64,000 bases of DNA from Calothrix sp. PCC 7716 (lineage in GTDB: Bacteria > Cyanobacteriota > Cyanobacteriia > Cyanobacteriales > Nostocaceae): contig NZ_AP025021.1 in NCBI RefSeq assembly GCF_019977735.1, positions 1-64,000 on the forward strand, in the 5' to 3' direction. Numbering within the stretch: position 1 is the stretch's first letter; every line of letters starts with the position of its first letter. Both the position numbers and the translations under genes were made by a program. The notes beneath the pieces were generated by a model. That model was not told the DNA's origin. It did not search any database and saw only the letters and a program-made list of their open reading frames with translations. Below, piece by piece: positions 26,603 through 34,542 of this stretch.

Positions 26603-27218
26603 GGGTTTTCAAAAATCAAAGTGTGTTCATTTAAAGGTTGCTGATGGTGTGCTTGTAGATGGCGCCTGTTGTGTTGTCAATTTGGATGTAGTTAAGGCGC
26701 CCGATTATCAACTGGGGGGTTTCTTAAGGGGGTGTCCCCCTTGAGCCAGTCTGCCTGTGCCGAGCGAGTAGCGATGGTAAAACGTAAGTTTTAAGGCATG
26801 GCTGGCTCCCCACCAAGGCGCCGGGGGTCACGGAAAACTTGGAGCATCGGAGATGTGGGTTAATCATGGAGGATTCTGGAATAACCAGGCGCCTGTTTCT
26901 ATGAGTTAATGGTGGGAGACAGAAAAGAGCGGGCGCCTGTAATTATAAGTGAATTTATGATGACTCATAAGAAAAACTTGGAGGTGAGAATGAAAGTAAA
27001 TTGTTATTTCAGATTCTAACCAATATTTTTATAAAAAAATACTTTGATAACTTGGAATTTTAGATATAAACTCACTCTAATTATTGATATACGGTATATC
27101 TACCTTTAGATATAAAAGTTGTCAAGATGATATAATTTTGTTTGAATTAATAAAAAAATTGATAACGAAGTGTTAAAAGAGAAGTACAGTACCAATTAAT
27201 CGAGGTAAAACAGAAAAC
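26603..27218. other. Probable oriT region between divergent mobilisation operons
   Basis: Gene-free region upstream of both mobilisation operons. It contains CTTAAGGGGG-TGT-CCCCCTTGAG (26723-26745; 9 of 10 pairs), a G/C-rich stretch with five GGCGCC sites (26661-26935), and an AT-rich section after 26990. The position between MobC/relaxase and TraK/L/M-like genes is where IncP-type plasmids carry oriT. The nick site cannot be assigned by eye. Confidence 0.5.
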
Positions 27219-27385
27219 AGGTCGCAAGTCGCAAGTCGCAAGTCGCAAGTATGTTTTGTTTTGGGGGATTTTAACCCCAACGTTTCATACCACCAATCCT
27301 GAAAGCGGATAGGGAATCAAACCCCTCTACAAGTCGCAAAAAACAACTCACAACTTGCGACCTGCGACCTGCGACTTGCGACTTG
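27219..27385. repeat. STRR-bounded inverted element, copy 1
   Basis: Heptamers GTCGCAA in tandem (from 27221) and the inverse TTGCGAC/CTGCGAC series (27352-27385) bound a 100-bp core with GGGGATTTTAACCCC and AACGTTTCATAC. A related copy lies at 29695-29850. The arms would form a long cruciform. The downstream arm ends just before the first gene of the TraK/L/M-like operon. STRR heptamers are known from heterocyst-forming cyanobacteria. Confidence 0.75.
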
Positions 27386-27421
27386 TTCGTTGAATTATCT
27401 GTATTGGGAGTTGTTATCTCC

Positions 27422-27949
27422 GTGACACAAGATAGAGTTTCTAAATCTAAAATTCCAGAGGCGTTAGATGCGCTGAGGGCTTTGGGTGCAAAGGAATTAG
27501 ACGATGTATCGGCACGTGATGCTATTAGGAAGATGCGCCGACAGATTGAAAGGGTGCTGCGGTTAGGTTATAGCTATTCTGAAGTTTCAACTACGTTGGC
27601 TTCTTTGGATATCCATATTAGTGGAGAACGCATTAAATACCTGCTGAACGATATCCGGAAAAAAACTCGTAAAAAATCTAAGTCCTCTCTAGGGGACACT
27701 CGTGAAAGCGAGATGGATAACAATATGCGCGCTCCGGTTGAAGAAGTGCCTGTCTCTTCTAACCCAACTGAGACTACACAAACTAACGGTAAGTCATCCA
27801 GAAATGGTCATGCACAATCTAAGGTAGCACAACCAAATAAAGCAAATTCAACTGATAAACGTTCCCTAGCCACAAACAACAATACTGACACTAACAACAC
27901 TAATTCCTTAGCCTTCAAACCCCAATTAATAAACGACGAAGATTTGTAA
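27422..27949 (+). CDS. TraK-like DNA-binding mobilisation protein
   Basis: GTG 27422 (MTQDRVSKSKIPEALDALRA) is chosen over TTG 27383, which lies inside the repeat element; length 175 residues. The N-terminal 95 residues are helical and basic (IRKMRRQIERVLRLGYSYSE, GERIKYLLNDIRKKTRKK), suggesting DNA binding. The rest is Asn/Thr/Ser-rich and probably disordered. By position next to oriT and divergent from the relaxase it corresponds to IncP TraK, an oriT-binding protein. The equivalence is positional; sequence likeness was not tested. The next gene starts 22 bp downstream with an AAGGAG site. Confidence 0.6.
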   Translation: MTQDRVSKSKIPEALDALRALGAKELDDVSARDAIRKMRRQIERVLRLGYSYSEVSTTLASLDIHISGERIKYLLNDIRKKTRKKSKSSLGDTRESEMDNNMRAPVEEVPVSSNPTETTQTNGKSSRNGHAQSKVAQPNKANSTDKRSLATNNNTDTNNTNSLAFKPQLINDEDL

Positions 27950-27971
27950 TTGACTATTAAGGAGCGCAGTG

Positions 27972-28739
27972 ATGGTTGCCAAAACAAAACAAACTACTGC
28001 AAAACAAGCCACAGCGAAACCAAAATGTACTGGGCGGTTAGTGCTAGTAACTGGAGATAAAGGTGGAACTGGTAAAAGTGTGATGGCGAGAATTCTTTTA
28101 GATACTTATCGTCACAGAAATATAAACTGCATTGCTTATGAGTGCGACCAGTCGAACCCACAACTATATCGGCACTATAATCAACTTCCTCCTGGGGTGC
28201 AAACGTTAAAGTTAAATCAGCGTGGTGGCGCCGATGCTTTGCAGGATGATTTAGGGCGTTTTTCTCCTAAAGTTTCGTTGGTGGATTTACCTGCTGGAGC
28301 GGCGGAATATTTTGAGGAAATAGCAAATGATATTTGTTTGTTCGAGAATGCACAGCGCATGGGATACCGTATCACAATGGTTTCTGTGTTGGGAAGGGTA
28401 AAAGATAGCGTCGTGCAGTTAAAGCGGTTAGTAGATTTTTGCGGTGCCCAGGTAGATTATGTAATAGCTAAAAATCTTTACTGGGGTTCAGAAAATAAGT
28501 TTATTCGGTACGATAATTCCAAAGTGCGCTCAACTATCGCTGCGTATGGTGGAGTAGAGTTGCTATTACCTGAGTTGTTTGATGATATTTTCGACTTTAT
28601 CGACTCCAATGATTTAACTTTCCGTCTAGCATTAGAACATGATGCTTTAACCGTAAGTAATAAATCTCGGATATTTGGCTGGATTGATAAAGCAGAAACT
28701 GAGTTAGCTAAAGCTGCAGTACAGTTGGGGTTAGATTGA
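27972..28739 (+). CDS. TraL-like ParA/MinD-type P-loop ATPase
   Basis: ATPase of 255 residues (ATG 27972; GTG 27969 also possible). The deviant Walker A VTGDKGGTGKSVMARILL lies near 26-43, a switch-like YECDQSNPQLYRHY near 60, and VSLVDLPAGAAEYFEE near 100. TraL of IncP and VirC1 of Agrobacterium are ParA-like ATPases that assist relaxosome assembly or delivery to the channel (family knowledge). It lies between a basic protein and a coiled-coil membrane protein, matching traK-L-M order. A role in plasmid partition is an alternative, but the ParB gene is 23 kb away. The stop overlaps the next start (ATGA-type). Confidence 0.75.
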   Translation: MVAKTKQTTAKQATAKPKCTGRLVLVTGDKGGTGKSVMARILLDTYRHRNINCIAYECDQSNPQLYRHYNQLPPGVQTLKLNQRGGADALQDDLGRFSPKVSLVDLPAGAAEYFEEIANDICLFENAQRMGYRITMVSVLGRVKDSVVQLKRLVDFCGAQVDYVIAKNLYWGSENKFIRYDNSKVRSTIAAYGGVELLLPELFDDIFDFIDSNDLTFRLALEHDALTVSNKSRIFGWIDKAETELAKAAVQLGLD

Positions 28740-29728
28740 TGGCTGCAACCAATAATAGAAACAGTAAAAGCGGTAAAAATAATGCCGATAAATCTCATTT
28801 AGATAAGCTTTTAGAGGATAAACCACCAGAGTTTCAAGCGTCTGTGCTGCGGTTCGCGCTTGACTCTGGAATGAAACAAGATGACCCAGCGTTTCGGTTA
28901 GTGCAATATATTGGATATTTAGCACAACTAACAGAAACAGCCCCAGAAGATTGGAAACTGTTGTTTAAAAAATTACAAGGGGAATTATCTGAGTGGGCGG
29001 AACTAACGACGGAACAATTGGCGGCAGCAGCAGACCAAAGCGAGACAATCAACAATCTGGCTCAATCTTGCAACAGGCTTGGGACAGCGTTGAACGCATT
29101 AGACTCAACCTCGCAGCAACAGTTGGAGCAATTGATGGACTTGAGCGAAACCTCAGAGAGTTTGAAAAGCGTCGTTGGGGAAATACCAACGTTGAAAAAA
29201 CTATTGACTCAATTGAATCAAACCCTCTCGCAGAAACAGTTGTTGAAAGTGGAATTGACAACTGCTCAAATGGGGGAATTGAAAAGGGAGATTTTGATAA
29301 CCCAAGGGAACAGGGAATTGAGCGAGATAAAGGGGGAGATTTTGGAAGTAGCACAGAACCAGAGGCGCCTGATGTCGAAAATAGAACAGTTGACCAACCC
29401 TCAAACCCAGAAAAGCAACCGAACGCAAATGTTAGCCCGCATATGGCGCCGATTAGAAAACGCGGTTTTGACTTGGATTTGTGAATTAAACTTGTCGTTG
29501 TCCTGGGTGGGGACAATATTGTATACATCCTTTTTCTTTCTGCTTTTGGTACTTATGACTAGGGCAACTTTTCGATTTGTACCTATATCATTACCTGAAA
29601 TTACACAACTACAGATTGATAAAACTCAACAACAGGTTGGGTATATGTATACGAAAATACAGCGAATTGAAGAGCGTTTAAAGAACAAGTCGCAAGTCGA
29701 AAGTCGCAAGTCGCAAGTACGGTTTTGA
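28739..29728 (+). CDS. TraM-like coiled-coil membrane protein
   Basis: Protein of 329 residues. ATG 28739 overlaps the stop of the ATPase gene, so translation is coupled. Residues 80-240 form long coiled coils (LAQSCNRLGTALNALDSTSQ, LKREILITQGNRELSEIKGE). One membrane helix lies near 260-280 (LYTSFFFLLLVLMTRATF), followed by a short helical tail. The last dozen residues (KSQVESRKSQVRF) are encoded by the STRR repeat element that starts at 29695, which supplies the stop codon. Position suggests the IncP TraM counterpart. A second long ORF overlaps it in another frame (see that entry). Confidence 0.65.
   Translation: MAATNNRNSKSGKNNADKSHLDKLLEDKPPEFQASVLRFALDSGMKQDDPAFRLVQYIGYLAQLTETAPEDWKLLFKKLQGELSEWAELTTEQLAAAADQSETINNLAQSCNRLGTALNALDSTSQQQLEQLMDLSETSESLKSVVGEIPTLKKLLTQLNQTLSQKQLLKVELTTAQMGELKREILITQGNRELSEIKGEILEVAQNQRRLMSKIEQLTNPQTQKSNRTQMLARIWRRLENAVLTWICELNLSLSWVGTILYTSFFFLLLVLMTRATFRFVPISLPEITQLQIDKTQQQVGYMYTKIQRIEERLKNKSQVESRKSQVRF
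28993..29484 (+). CDS. Possible overlapping gene inside the TraM-like gene
   Basis: A 163-codon ORF starts at GTG 28993 in a different frame from the surrounding gene. Its product is polar and of normal composition, with helical heptads (AWDSVERIRLNLAATVGAID, LERNLREFEKRRW) and an acidic, Glu/Asn-rich tail. Open length over 490 bp with such balanced composition is unusual for a shadow frame. Mobilisation genes are known to overlap (for example mobB within mobA of RSF1010), so dual coding is plausible. No clear ribosome binding site; low confidence. Confidence 0.25.
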   Translation: MGGTNDGTIGGSSRPKRDNQQSGSILQQAWDSVERIRLNLAATVGAIDGLERNLREFEKRRWGNTNVEKTIDSIESNPLAETVVESGIDNCSNGGIEKGDFDNPREQGIERDKGGDFGSSTEPEAPDVENRTVDQPSNPEKQPNANVSPHMAPIRKRGFDLDL

Positions 29729-29850
29729 AATGGGGATTTTTACCCCAACGTTTCATACGAGCAACCCTTCGGTGTATGAGGATTTGAACCCCTCAAACGT
29801 CGCTTTAAGAGTCCTCAACTTGCGACCTGCGACTTGCGACTTGCGACTTG
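29695..29850. repeat. STRR-bounded inverted element, copy 2
   Basis: Second copy of the heptamer-bounded element: CAAGTCGC units from 29695, inverse GCGACTTG units to 29850, core GGGGATTTTTACCCC and AACGTTTCATAC shared with copy 1. It begins inside the last codons of the TraM-like gene and ends the reading frame. With copy 1 it brackets the three-gene operon. It may also act as a terminator-like cruciform. Confidence 0.75.
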
Positions 29851-29968
29851 TTAAAGAATGAGGCTCAAGGTAAACCAGCAGGTAAATAAAGTATAATCTT
29901 GATTGTCTCCACTCTAATTTTCGTTTTTAAATATTTGAAGAATACCGAATTAGGTTACAACCTTGGAA

Positions 29969-30079
29969 AATCCCCCCTAACCCCCCTTAATAAGGGGGGA
30001 AAGGAACTTTTTAGCTTTCTTAGTCAAGGTGAAAAAAGAGCGTTTTTAGCCCCCCTTATTAAGGGGGGTTGGGGGGATT
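29969..30079. mobile_element. MITE-like element with 30-bp C-rich terminal inverted repeats
   Basis: Left arm 29969-29999 (AATCCCCCCTAACCCCCCTT…) and right arm 30050-30079 (…AAGGGGGGTTGGGGGGATT) are inverted repeats with one difference; the 50-bp centre is A/T-rich. Each arm also folds on itself (CCCCCCTTAATAAGGGGGG). Elements of this type are common in cyanobacterial intergenic DNA. No coding capacity; the short ORF across it is an artefact. Confidence 0.75.
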
Positions 30080-30096
30080 AAACCAAGAATTGCGTA

Positions 30097-30210
30097 TTAA
30101 ATACGTGGGAAACGAATAATCGTTTCTTGATAGCCATTTAATTCAACAGTCCAGAATTTAAATTCTTCATCAATGTCTTCTACTACTTTATACTGTGCTG
30201 CGTTTTTCAT
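30097..30210 (-). CDS. Small hypothetical protein (37 aa)
   Basis: Short gene from ATG at 30210 to TAA at 30097. The product begins MKNAAQYKVVEDIDEEFKFW and ends with QETIIRFPRI, a compact soluble composition. It follows a 47-codon gene by 15 bp and a ribbon-helix-helix gene before that, all on the minus strand, so it is probably the third gene of that operon. Function unknown. Confidence 0.45.
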   Translation of the reverse strand: MKNAAQYKVVEDIDEEFKFWTVELNGYQETIIRFPRI

Positions 30211-30225
30211 TGTAAAATTAGTAGT

Positions 30226-30369
30226 TCAAGCATAATATCTACCTTCTTGATTTACATGTACAGCAATGCTTGATTGCTTGTTTGTGAGTTTTGATGCCGC
30301 TAATTTTAAGTTAGATAAATTATCTTCATTCGGTTGGCTATCAACCAAAATAATAACTTGTACGTTCAT
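30226..30369 (-). CDS. Small hypothetical protein (47 aa)
   Basis: Short gene from ATG at 30369 to TGA at 30226, only 3 bp after the ribbon-helix-helix gene. The product starts MNVQVIILVDSQPNEDNLSN and ends VHVNQEGRYYA, with alternating hydrophobic strands. Tight spacing supports translation in one operon. Function unknown; the arrangement with a DNA-binding protein recalls small toxin-antitoxin units, without proof. Confidence 0.5.
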   Translation of the reverse strand: MNVQVIILVDSQPNEDNLSNLKLAASKLTNKQSSIAVHVNQEGRYYA

Positions 30370-30372
30370 AAA

Positions 30373-30957
30373 TCAAGTTGCGTTTACCTCATGATATAAC
30401 CCGTCTTTTTCGTCATATCTCCACCCACGTTTAACGTTGTCTTTGTCCCTTGTCCATGCTTCAAAATCTTTTGCACTGAGAGTATTACGTTTTTCTGTTA
30501 GCGTTGAAACTGTCGTACTAAGTCTAAAAGCCAGTTTTTTCTCATCCAGGGGGTCAATTTTAATTGGTTGAGTGTTATATGGTTGAGAATAGCTTGATTT
30601 CCGAGACTTTGATGCATTTATACTACTTTGCATCACCAATAACGCACCCTCGAATTTTGCTATTTGGTTGCTGACGGTTTCAAGTTTATTTTCTAATGCT
30701 GTTAATCGGCGCTCATGCTCAGGGTTGGCGCCGACGGTAGTATTATTTTGTTTCAGGCGCCAAAATTCTTCTTCTAATTCGTATAGACGTATTTCTACGC
30801 TACCTTCTACACCAGGGATGTCACCTAAAACATGATTTAACCCTTGTATTACGAGGTCGGTGGCAGTAGTATTAAGTTCGGCAGCTTTAGCACGAAGCGC
30901 GTCGGCTAAGGGTTTCGGCAACTTAAAGTTGATAGATTCACGCTCGACTTTTGCCAT
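30373..30957 (-). CDS. Ribbon-helix-helix protein with coiled-coil tail
   Basis: Start set at the ATG for MAKVERESINFKLPKPLADA (30957), 194 residues; the frame is open further up (to 31044) but that part reads through the promoter of the divergent gene. Residues 5-50 form an RHH unit (ESINFKLPKPLADALRAKAA, NTTATDLVIQGLNHVL). Residues 60-110 are a coiled coil (VEIRLYELEEEFWRLKQN, ALENKLETVSNQIAKFEG). The C-terminus is polar. It is a probable DNA-binding regulator that leads two tiny genes and diverges from an unknown gene at 31043. Confidence 0.7.
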   Translation of the reverse strand: MAKVERESINFKLPKPLADALRAKAAELNTTATDLVIQGLNHVLGDIPGVEGSVEIRLYELEEEFWRLKQNNTTVGANPEHERRLTALENKLETVSNQIAKFEGALLVMQSSINASKSRKSSYSQPYNTQPIKIDPLDEKKLAFRLSTTVSTLTEKRNTLSAKDFEAWTRDKDNVKRGWRYDEKDGLYHEVNAT

Positions 30958-31042
30958 TTCTACACCCTCATATATACCCTGTGTAGATTTTACGGTAAAA
31001 AGGGCGCCTTCGTGCAATGCGTTTCTCCCAAGGAGGTAAAGC

Positions 31043-31585
31043 ATGAAAGTTATAGTTCGAGATGCGGAAGTTTTCAGAAATATCGAACTAGAAAAATTAA
31101 GGGACTATCTCCAATCTCATGGATGGCGCCTCGACCGTCCATTTCTAGATAATGGTACGATTTGGTTGAAGCAAGAACCGCAAAGAGGCAAATTTGAAAT
31201 TTTGTTACCCAATAGTCAAGATTTGGGTGATTACGTTTCCCGTGTATGCGAAGCTATAGAAACCCTTGCGACTGTTGAAAATCGCTCACAATTGGAAATT
31301 CTTGGCGAACTTATTACCAATTATCCTAATATCACTCTTCAAGGATTAGTAACACAAATTACGTCTCCTAATGGTGGTACGATAAGTGGTGATATTACAT
31401 TATTTGGTGTGGTTGTTGACAAATTACGTCCAGTTAACACTACACTAGTTGACCATGAGTATATTCTCGCAATTAAAGCGTATACCGAACGTTTACCAGT
31501 GTTGTGTACGGGTGATTTAATCAAAGAAAACGATATATTTATTCTTAAAAATCCCCAACAATTCCATATTTTACTTGCTTTTTAG
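31043..31585 (+). CDS. Hypothetical protein with strong Shine-Dalgarno
   Basis: Protein of 180 residues from ATG 31043, preceded by CAAGGAGGTAA, an almost perfect ribosome binding site. The N-terminus (VFRNIELEKLRDYLQSHGWR, WLKQEPQRGKFEILLP) and the later LGDYVSRVCEAIETLATVEN form an alpha/beta unit I have seen only in cyanobacterial hypothetical proteins. The C-terminal half is beta-rich (TISGDITLFGVVVDKLRP). It diverges from the ribbon-helix-helix gene and may be controlled by it. Function unknown. Confidence 0.7.
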   Translation: MKVIVRDAEVFRNIELEKLRDYLQSHGWRLDRPFLDNGTIWLKQEPQRGKFEILLPNSQDLGDYVSRVCEAIETLATVENRSQLEILGELITNYPNITLQGLVTQITSPNGGTISGDITLFGVVVDKLRPVNTTLVDHEYILAIKAYTERLPVLCTGDLIKENDIFILKNPQQFHILLAF

Positions 31586-31762
31586 AGTTAAGGTGACTCC
31601 AGGCACCTATCTCAGCTTAATACCGACTGTTATGTTCTTCGCTCAAAGCGCGCCAAAACCGAAGATTGCCATTCCATTGCAATTTGTACCAATTCGATGA
31701 TTTATTTATGATAAGGACATACCATGTTGTGGCGCCCATGCTCTTATATATTAGGAGGCAAT

Positions 31763-32329
31763 ATGTCCCAAACACCTTTAAAAATGACGATTGAGGAGTA
31801 TCTATCTTACGATGATGGCACAGACAAGCGTTACGAACTTGATGAAAATGGGGTGTTAGTAGAAATGCCTCCTGGTACTGGTAAGCATGAAGCGATTATT
31901 ACTTTTCTCGTTGTTCGCTTCTTTTTGGAAAAGGAACGTTTGGGATTAGCTTTGGAACCGCGTTCTAATGGCGTTGAGGTAATGACTAGGAAACAACCCA
32001 GGCGCCCTGATGTACTAATGATAACTCCACAACAAGCTGCCTCAATTGAAAATACCTCTGCTATTCTTAAAACTCCACCACCACTTATAGTTGAGGTGGT
32101 ATCTCCTGAATCTGTTGACCGCGATTATAATATCAAAACATTAGAGTACGCTGCCTTTGGTGTCGATGAATACTGGATTGTTGACCCGTTAGAAGACAAA
32201 GTGACAGTCTGCTTGCTTATTGGAAAGGTTTACAATCAAACAGTATTTACTGGTAATCAACAAATTGTATCACTTACTTTCCCGCAAATTAACGCGACTG
32301 CCCAGAAAATACTGGCGCCGCAGCTTTAA
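31763..32329 (+). CDS. Uma2 family (DUF820) putative endonuclease
   Basis: ATG 31763 with AGGAGG upstream gives MSQTPLKMTIEEYLSYDDGT and 188 residues; the frame extends to 31724 but lacks a better start. The PD-(D/E)XK-type core is visible: GKHEAIITFLVVRFFLEKER, RRPDVLMI near residue 90, and PPPLIVEVVSPESVDRDYNI near 110, then KTLEYAAFGVDEYWIVDP. Uma2 proteins are hugely expanded in cyanobacteria and are thought to be nucleases, often mobile-element associated. Substrate unknown. Backbone-like GGCGCC sites are present. Confidence 0.9.
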   Translation: MSQTPLKMTIEEYLSYDDGTDKRYELDENGVLVEMPPGTGKHEAIITFLVVRFFLEKERLGLALEPRSNGVEVMTRKQPRRPDVLMITPQQAASIENTSAILKTPPPLIVEVVSPESVDRDYNIKTLEYAAFGVDEYWIVDPLEDKVTVCLLIGKVYNQTVFTGNQQIVSLTFPQINATAQKILAPQL

Positions 32330-32658
32330 TATACGAGAATGGAAGAACTTGTGCATCGCTACTTATCCAATATGTTGTAAGTAGCTATTAAGTACTTCTA
32401 CTACTTTGAAAAGCTCAAAATATACATATTGTACATAAAATATTATACGCCGGACTCACAAAGCATTTTTTGTAATTTAGCCTTGTATTAAGTAATTATC
32501 TTTGATTTATAGTTTTTATTACTACTTGAATGCTTGTTTGTATACGGTTATGATTGTTGTCGCGCTCCAAGGCGCGATGTCTAACTGCAATCGCTACATT
32601 GTAATAAAAAATACTTATCTTTTTGTTTGAGATTAAGTGTGACTATAAAAATTGATAA
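32330..32658. other. Gene-free AT-rich gap
   Basis: I see no gene. A small dyad TCGCGC-TCCAAG-GCGCGA lies at about 32560-32577. The rest is AT-rich and lies between the Uma2 gene and a convergent three-gene operon. Confidence 0.5.
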
Positions 32659-33915
32659 TTACTTATGGACATCTTTAGTCATTTGATAATCTACCCTTCT
32701 TTGCCTTAACCAAAATCTAATACGCTCTGCTGCTTGGTTAATATCTGAAACATAGTTAGATTTATTATTTGATCGATTAGAGTTAATTTTCTGTTTTTTA
32801 TCATCAGACATTTTAAAATATACTATTTTACCGTCCATAGTTGTTAGAGATAATAAATCTCTGTATTTTCTTTTTTCGTTAGGGTCTTCCAAATTTAAGG
32901 ATGATCTTTCCTGTGTTTTAACAGAAACTATACTGTAAAAAAGATACTCACAAGTTTCTTCATCCACAGAGGCGCCTTTCACAAAATGCCAGTAGCATTT
33001 ATAGTAAGAAAGCGAAGTTTCACACAGATAAATTACAAAGCATTCATAAATTCCATACCTATATTTTCCATCAAGCCCTTTTTCCTCGTAAAAATCATTA
33101 TCATCTATTAATAAATCTCGGTATCTATTTTTTACTTTTGCTATTTCTCTATCTGTTATGAGTATATTACTATCTGAATTTTCACGACCATTAATACCAA
33201 TGAATGACAAAATAGGTTCTTTATCCTCTAACTCTTCCTCTATTTTTAATTTTTCCTTACCTAATTGAATTAAATGTAATTTATCCTGTTCTAATAATTT
33301 ATCTATCTGTCTTTCTAAATCATAAATATCATAAATACTGGCATTTCTCATTTGTTCATCTAACGAATCTATTTCATTTTGAGTTTGCTGGCATAATGTT
33401 TGTAGAATATCTATTTTTTGAACGTACCAATATCGCATATTCTTTACTTTTTTATAAACATATATATAAATAGTAAGAACTATAATAATTAGGAATATGA
33501 AAAAATGTCTTCTAATTAAATTTGTTAAAATATATACTAAAATAAATAATAATAAAAATGACAACAAAGATAGTACAAAAGCTAGCCATTTTTTGTTTTG
33601 ACGTATGTAAAATATAATTCTATTTTCAAGCCTATTTGAAATTGATGCCAGTTTAGATTGTATCGGTTGGAAATCTATATATATTTCGTTCAAAAAAGCT
33701 AAAAATAACTCTTTCGTTACGTAAGGAGGAACTGGAATTGGATGTGATAAAAAGCGCTCAATATCAATTATGAGTGATTGTACATCGCGTAGTTGTTTTT
33801 CATAGTTGTGTAATTTTTCTTGCAAATCATTTCTGACAACTTCTAATTGAGGATACGAATCGTTTTCACGATGTTGCTTAAGAAGGTCAAAATATATTTT
33901 AATTAAAAATCTCAT
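32659..33915 (-). CDS. Two-helix membrane protein with coiled coils
   Basis: Unrecognised protein of 418 residues. About 1-100 is coiled coil (VRNDLQEKLHNYEKQLRDVQ). Two membrane helices follow near 115-135 and 140-160 (FVLSLLSFLLLFILVYILTN, FFIFLIIIVLTIYIYVY). A second coiled coil (QQTQNEIDSLDEQMRNASI) and a C-terminal alpha/beta domain (KYRYGIYECFVIYLCETSLS…LLSLTTMDGKIVYFKMSDD) complete it. Last gene of a three-gene operon, 3 bp after the previous gene. A two-helix membrane effector controlled by the two small proteins is one possible reading. It contains one GGCGCC. Confidence 0.65.
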   Translation of the reverse strand: MRFLIKIYFDLLKQHRENDSYPQLEVVRNDLQEKLHNYEKQLRDVQSLIIDIERFLSHPIPVPPYVTKELFLAFLNEIYIDFQPIQSKLASISNRLENRIIFYIRQNKKWLAFVLSLLSFLLLFILVYILTNLIRRHFFIFLIIIVLTIYIYVYKKVKNMRYWYVQKIDILQTLCQQTQNEIDSLDEQMRNASIYDIYDLERQIDKLLEQDKLHLIQLGKEKLKIEEELEDKEPILSFIGINGRENSDSNILITDREIAKVKNRYRDLLIDDNDFYEEKGLDGKYRYGIYECFVIYLCETSLSYYKCYWHFVKGASVDEETCEYLFYSIVSVKTQERSSLNLEDPNEKRKYRDLLSLTTMDGKIVYFKMSDDKKQKINSNRSNNKSNYVSDINQAAERIRFWLRQRRVDYQMTKDVHK

Positions 33916-33918
33916 AGT

Positions 33919-34542
33919 TTATTTGTCTTGTTCTAGCTGTTGTACTAGTTCGGACATCTTTTTGTCGTCATTATCAACAAGAAGACTTAGTTTTATATGT
34001 GTTATTCTTATTTTTTTCTTAGACAACGCTAATTTTTTTACATAAGAATAATAATCATTTCGTTTAAAATTTGCAAATTCTTTAGAGCGAGGTTTAGAGT
34101 TAGAGTTTAGAAAATAATGACAAAAATTAAATACTGCATCTAAGGCTTCTATTTCAATATCAGTATAATCATATGTTGAATTACTACCCTTAAGAAGTTT
34201 TATTTGCTTTATAATTTGTATGACTTCACTTGCATAAGGAGAATGTAGTTTCTTTAAAGAACAAGAACCGGATTTTTCAAAAATCCATTCTAAAAGGCTA
34301 CAATAGCCACTTTTAAAGCTATCTAGCTTGTTATAAGAATGGATATTTACTGTCTCGGCATTTATATTCTGAACCTTTAGCCCGACTGTTTCTGTGCTAT
34401 CATGCAGTGTTTGTGATATTTCTATTTTTACATCAGGTACTTTTGAAACTTGTGTATTTATATTTGTATCTTTGGTATTATACTTATCATTGTCATGTGG
34501 ATTTTTATAAAGATGCTTGGGGTCGTTCATATCATCAACCAA
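33919..34542 (-). CDS. Hypothetical protein with beta-motif N-terminus
   Basis: Protein of 207 residues. The first 80 residues are polar with a strand-rich stretch (VKIEISQTLHDSTETVGLKV, QNINAETVNIHSYN), then a helical body (SGYCSLLEWIFEKSGSCSLK, HFLNSNSKPRSKEFANFKRN). It overlaps the previous gene by 8 bp and lies 3 bp before the membrane-protein gene. The VGLKVQNINAETVNIH stretch resembles the regular Gly/Asn/Ile motifs found in effector-associated or amyloid-type signalling tails of cyanobacterial conflict proteins; this is a weak, by-eye likeness. Confidence 0.6.
   Translation of the reverse strand: MVDDMNDPKHLYKNPHDNDKYNTKDTNINTQVSKVPDVKIEISQTLHDSTETVGLKVQNINAETVNIHSYNKLDSFKSGYCSLLEWIFEKSGSCSLKKLHSPYASEVIQIIKQIKLLKGSNSTYDYTDIEIEALDAVFNFCHYFLNSNSKPRSKEFANFKRNDYYSYVKKLALSKKKIRITHIKLSLLVDNDDKKMSELVQQLEQDK

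Noticed and set aside
29899-30081. 60-codon ORF
   Set aside because: Translates the C/G-rich inverted repeats of a MITE-like element.
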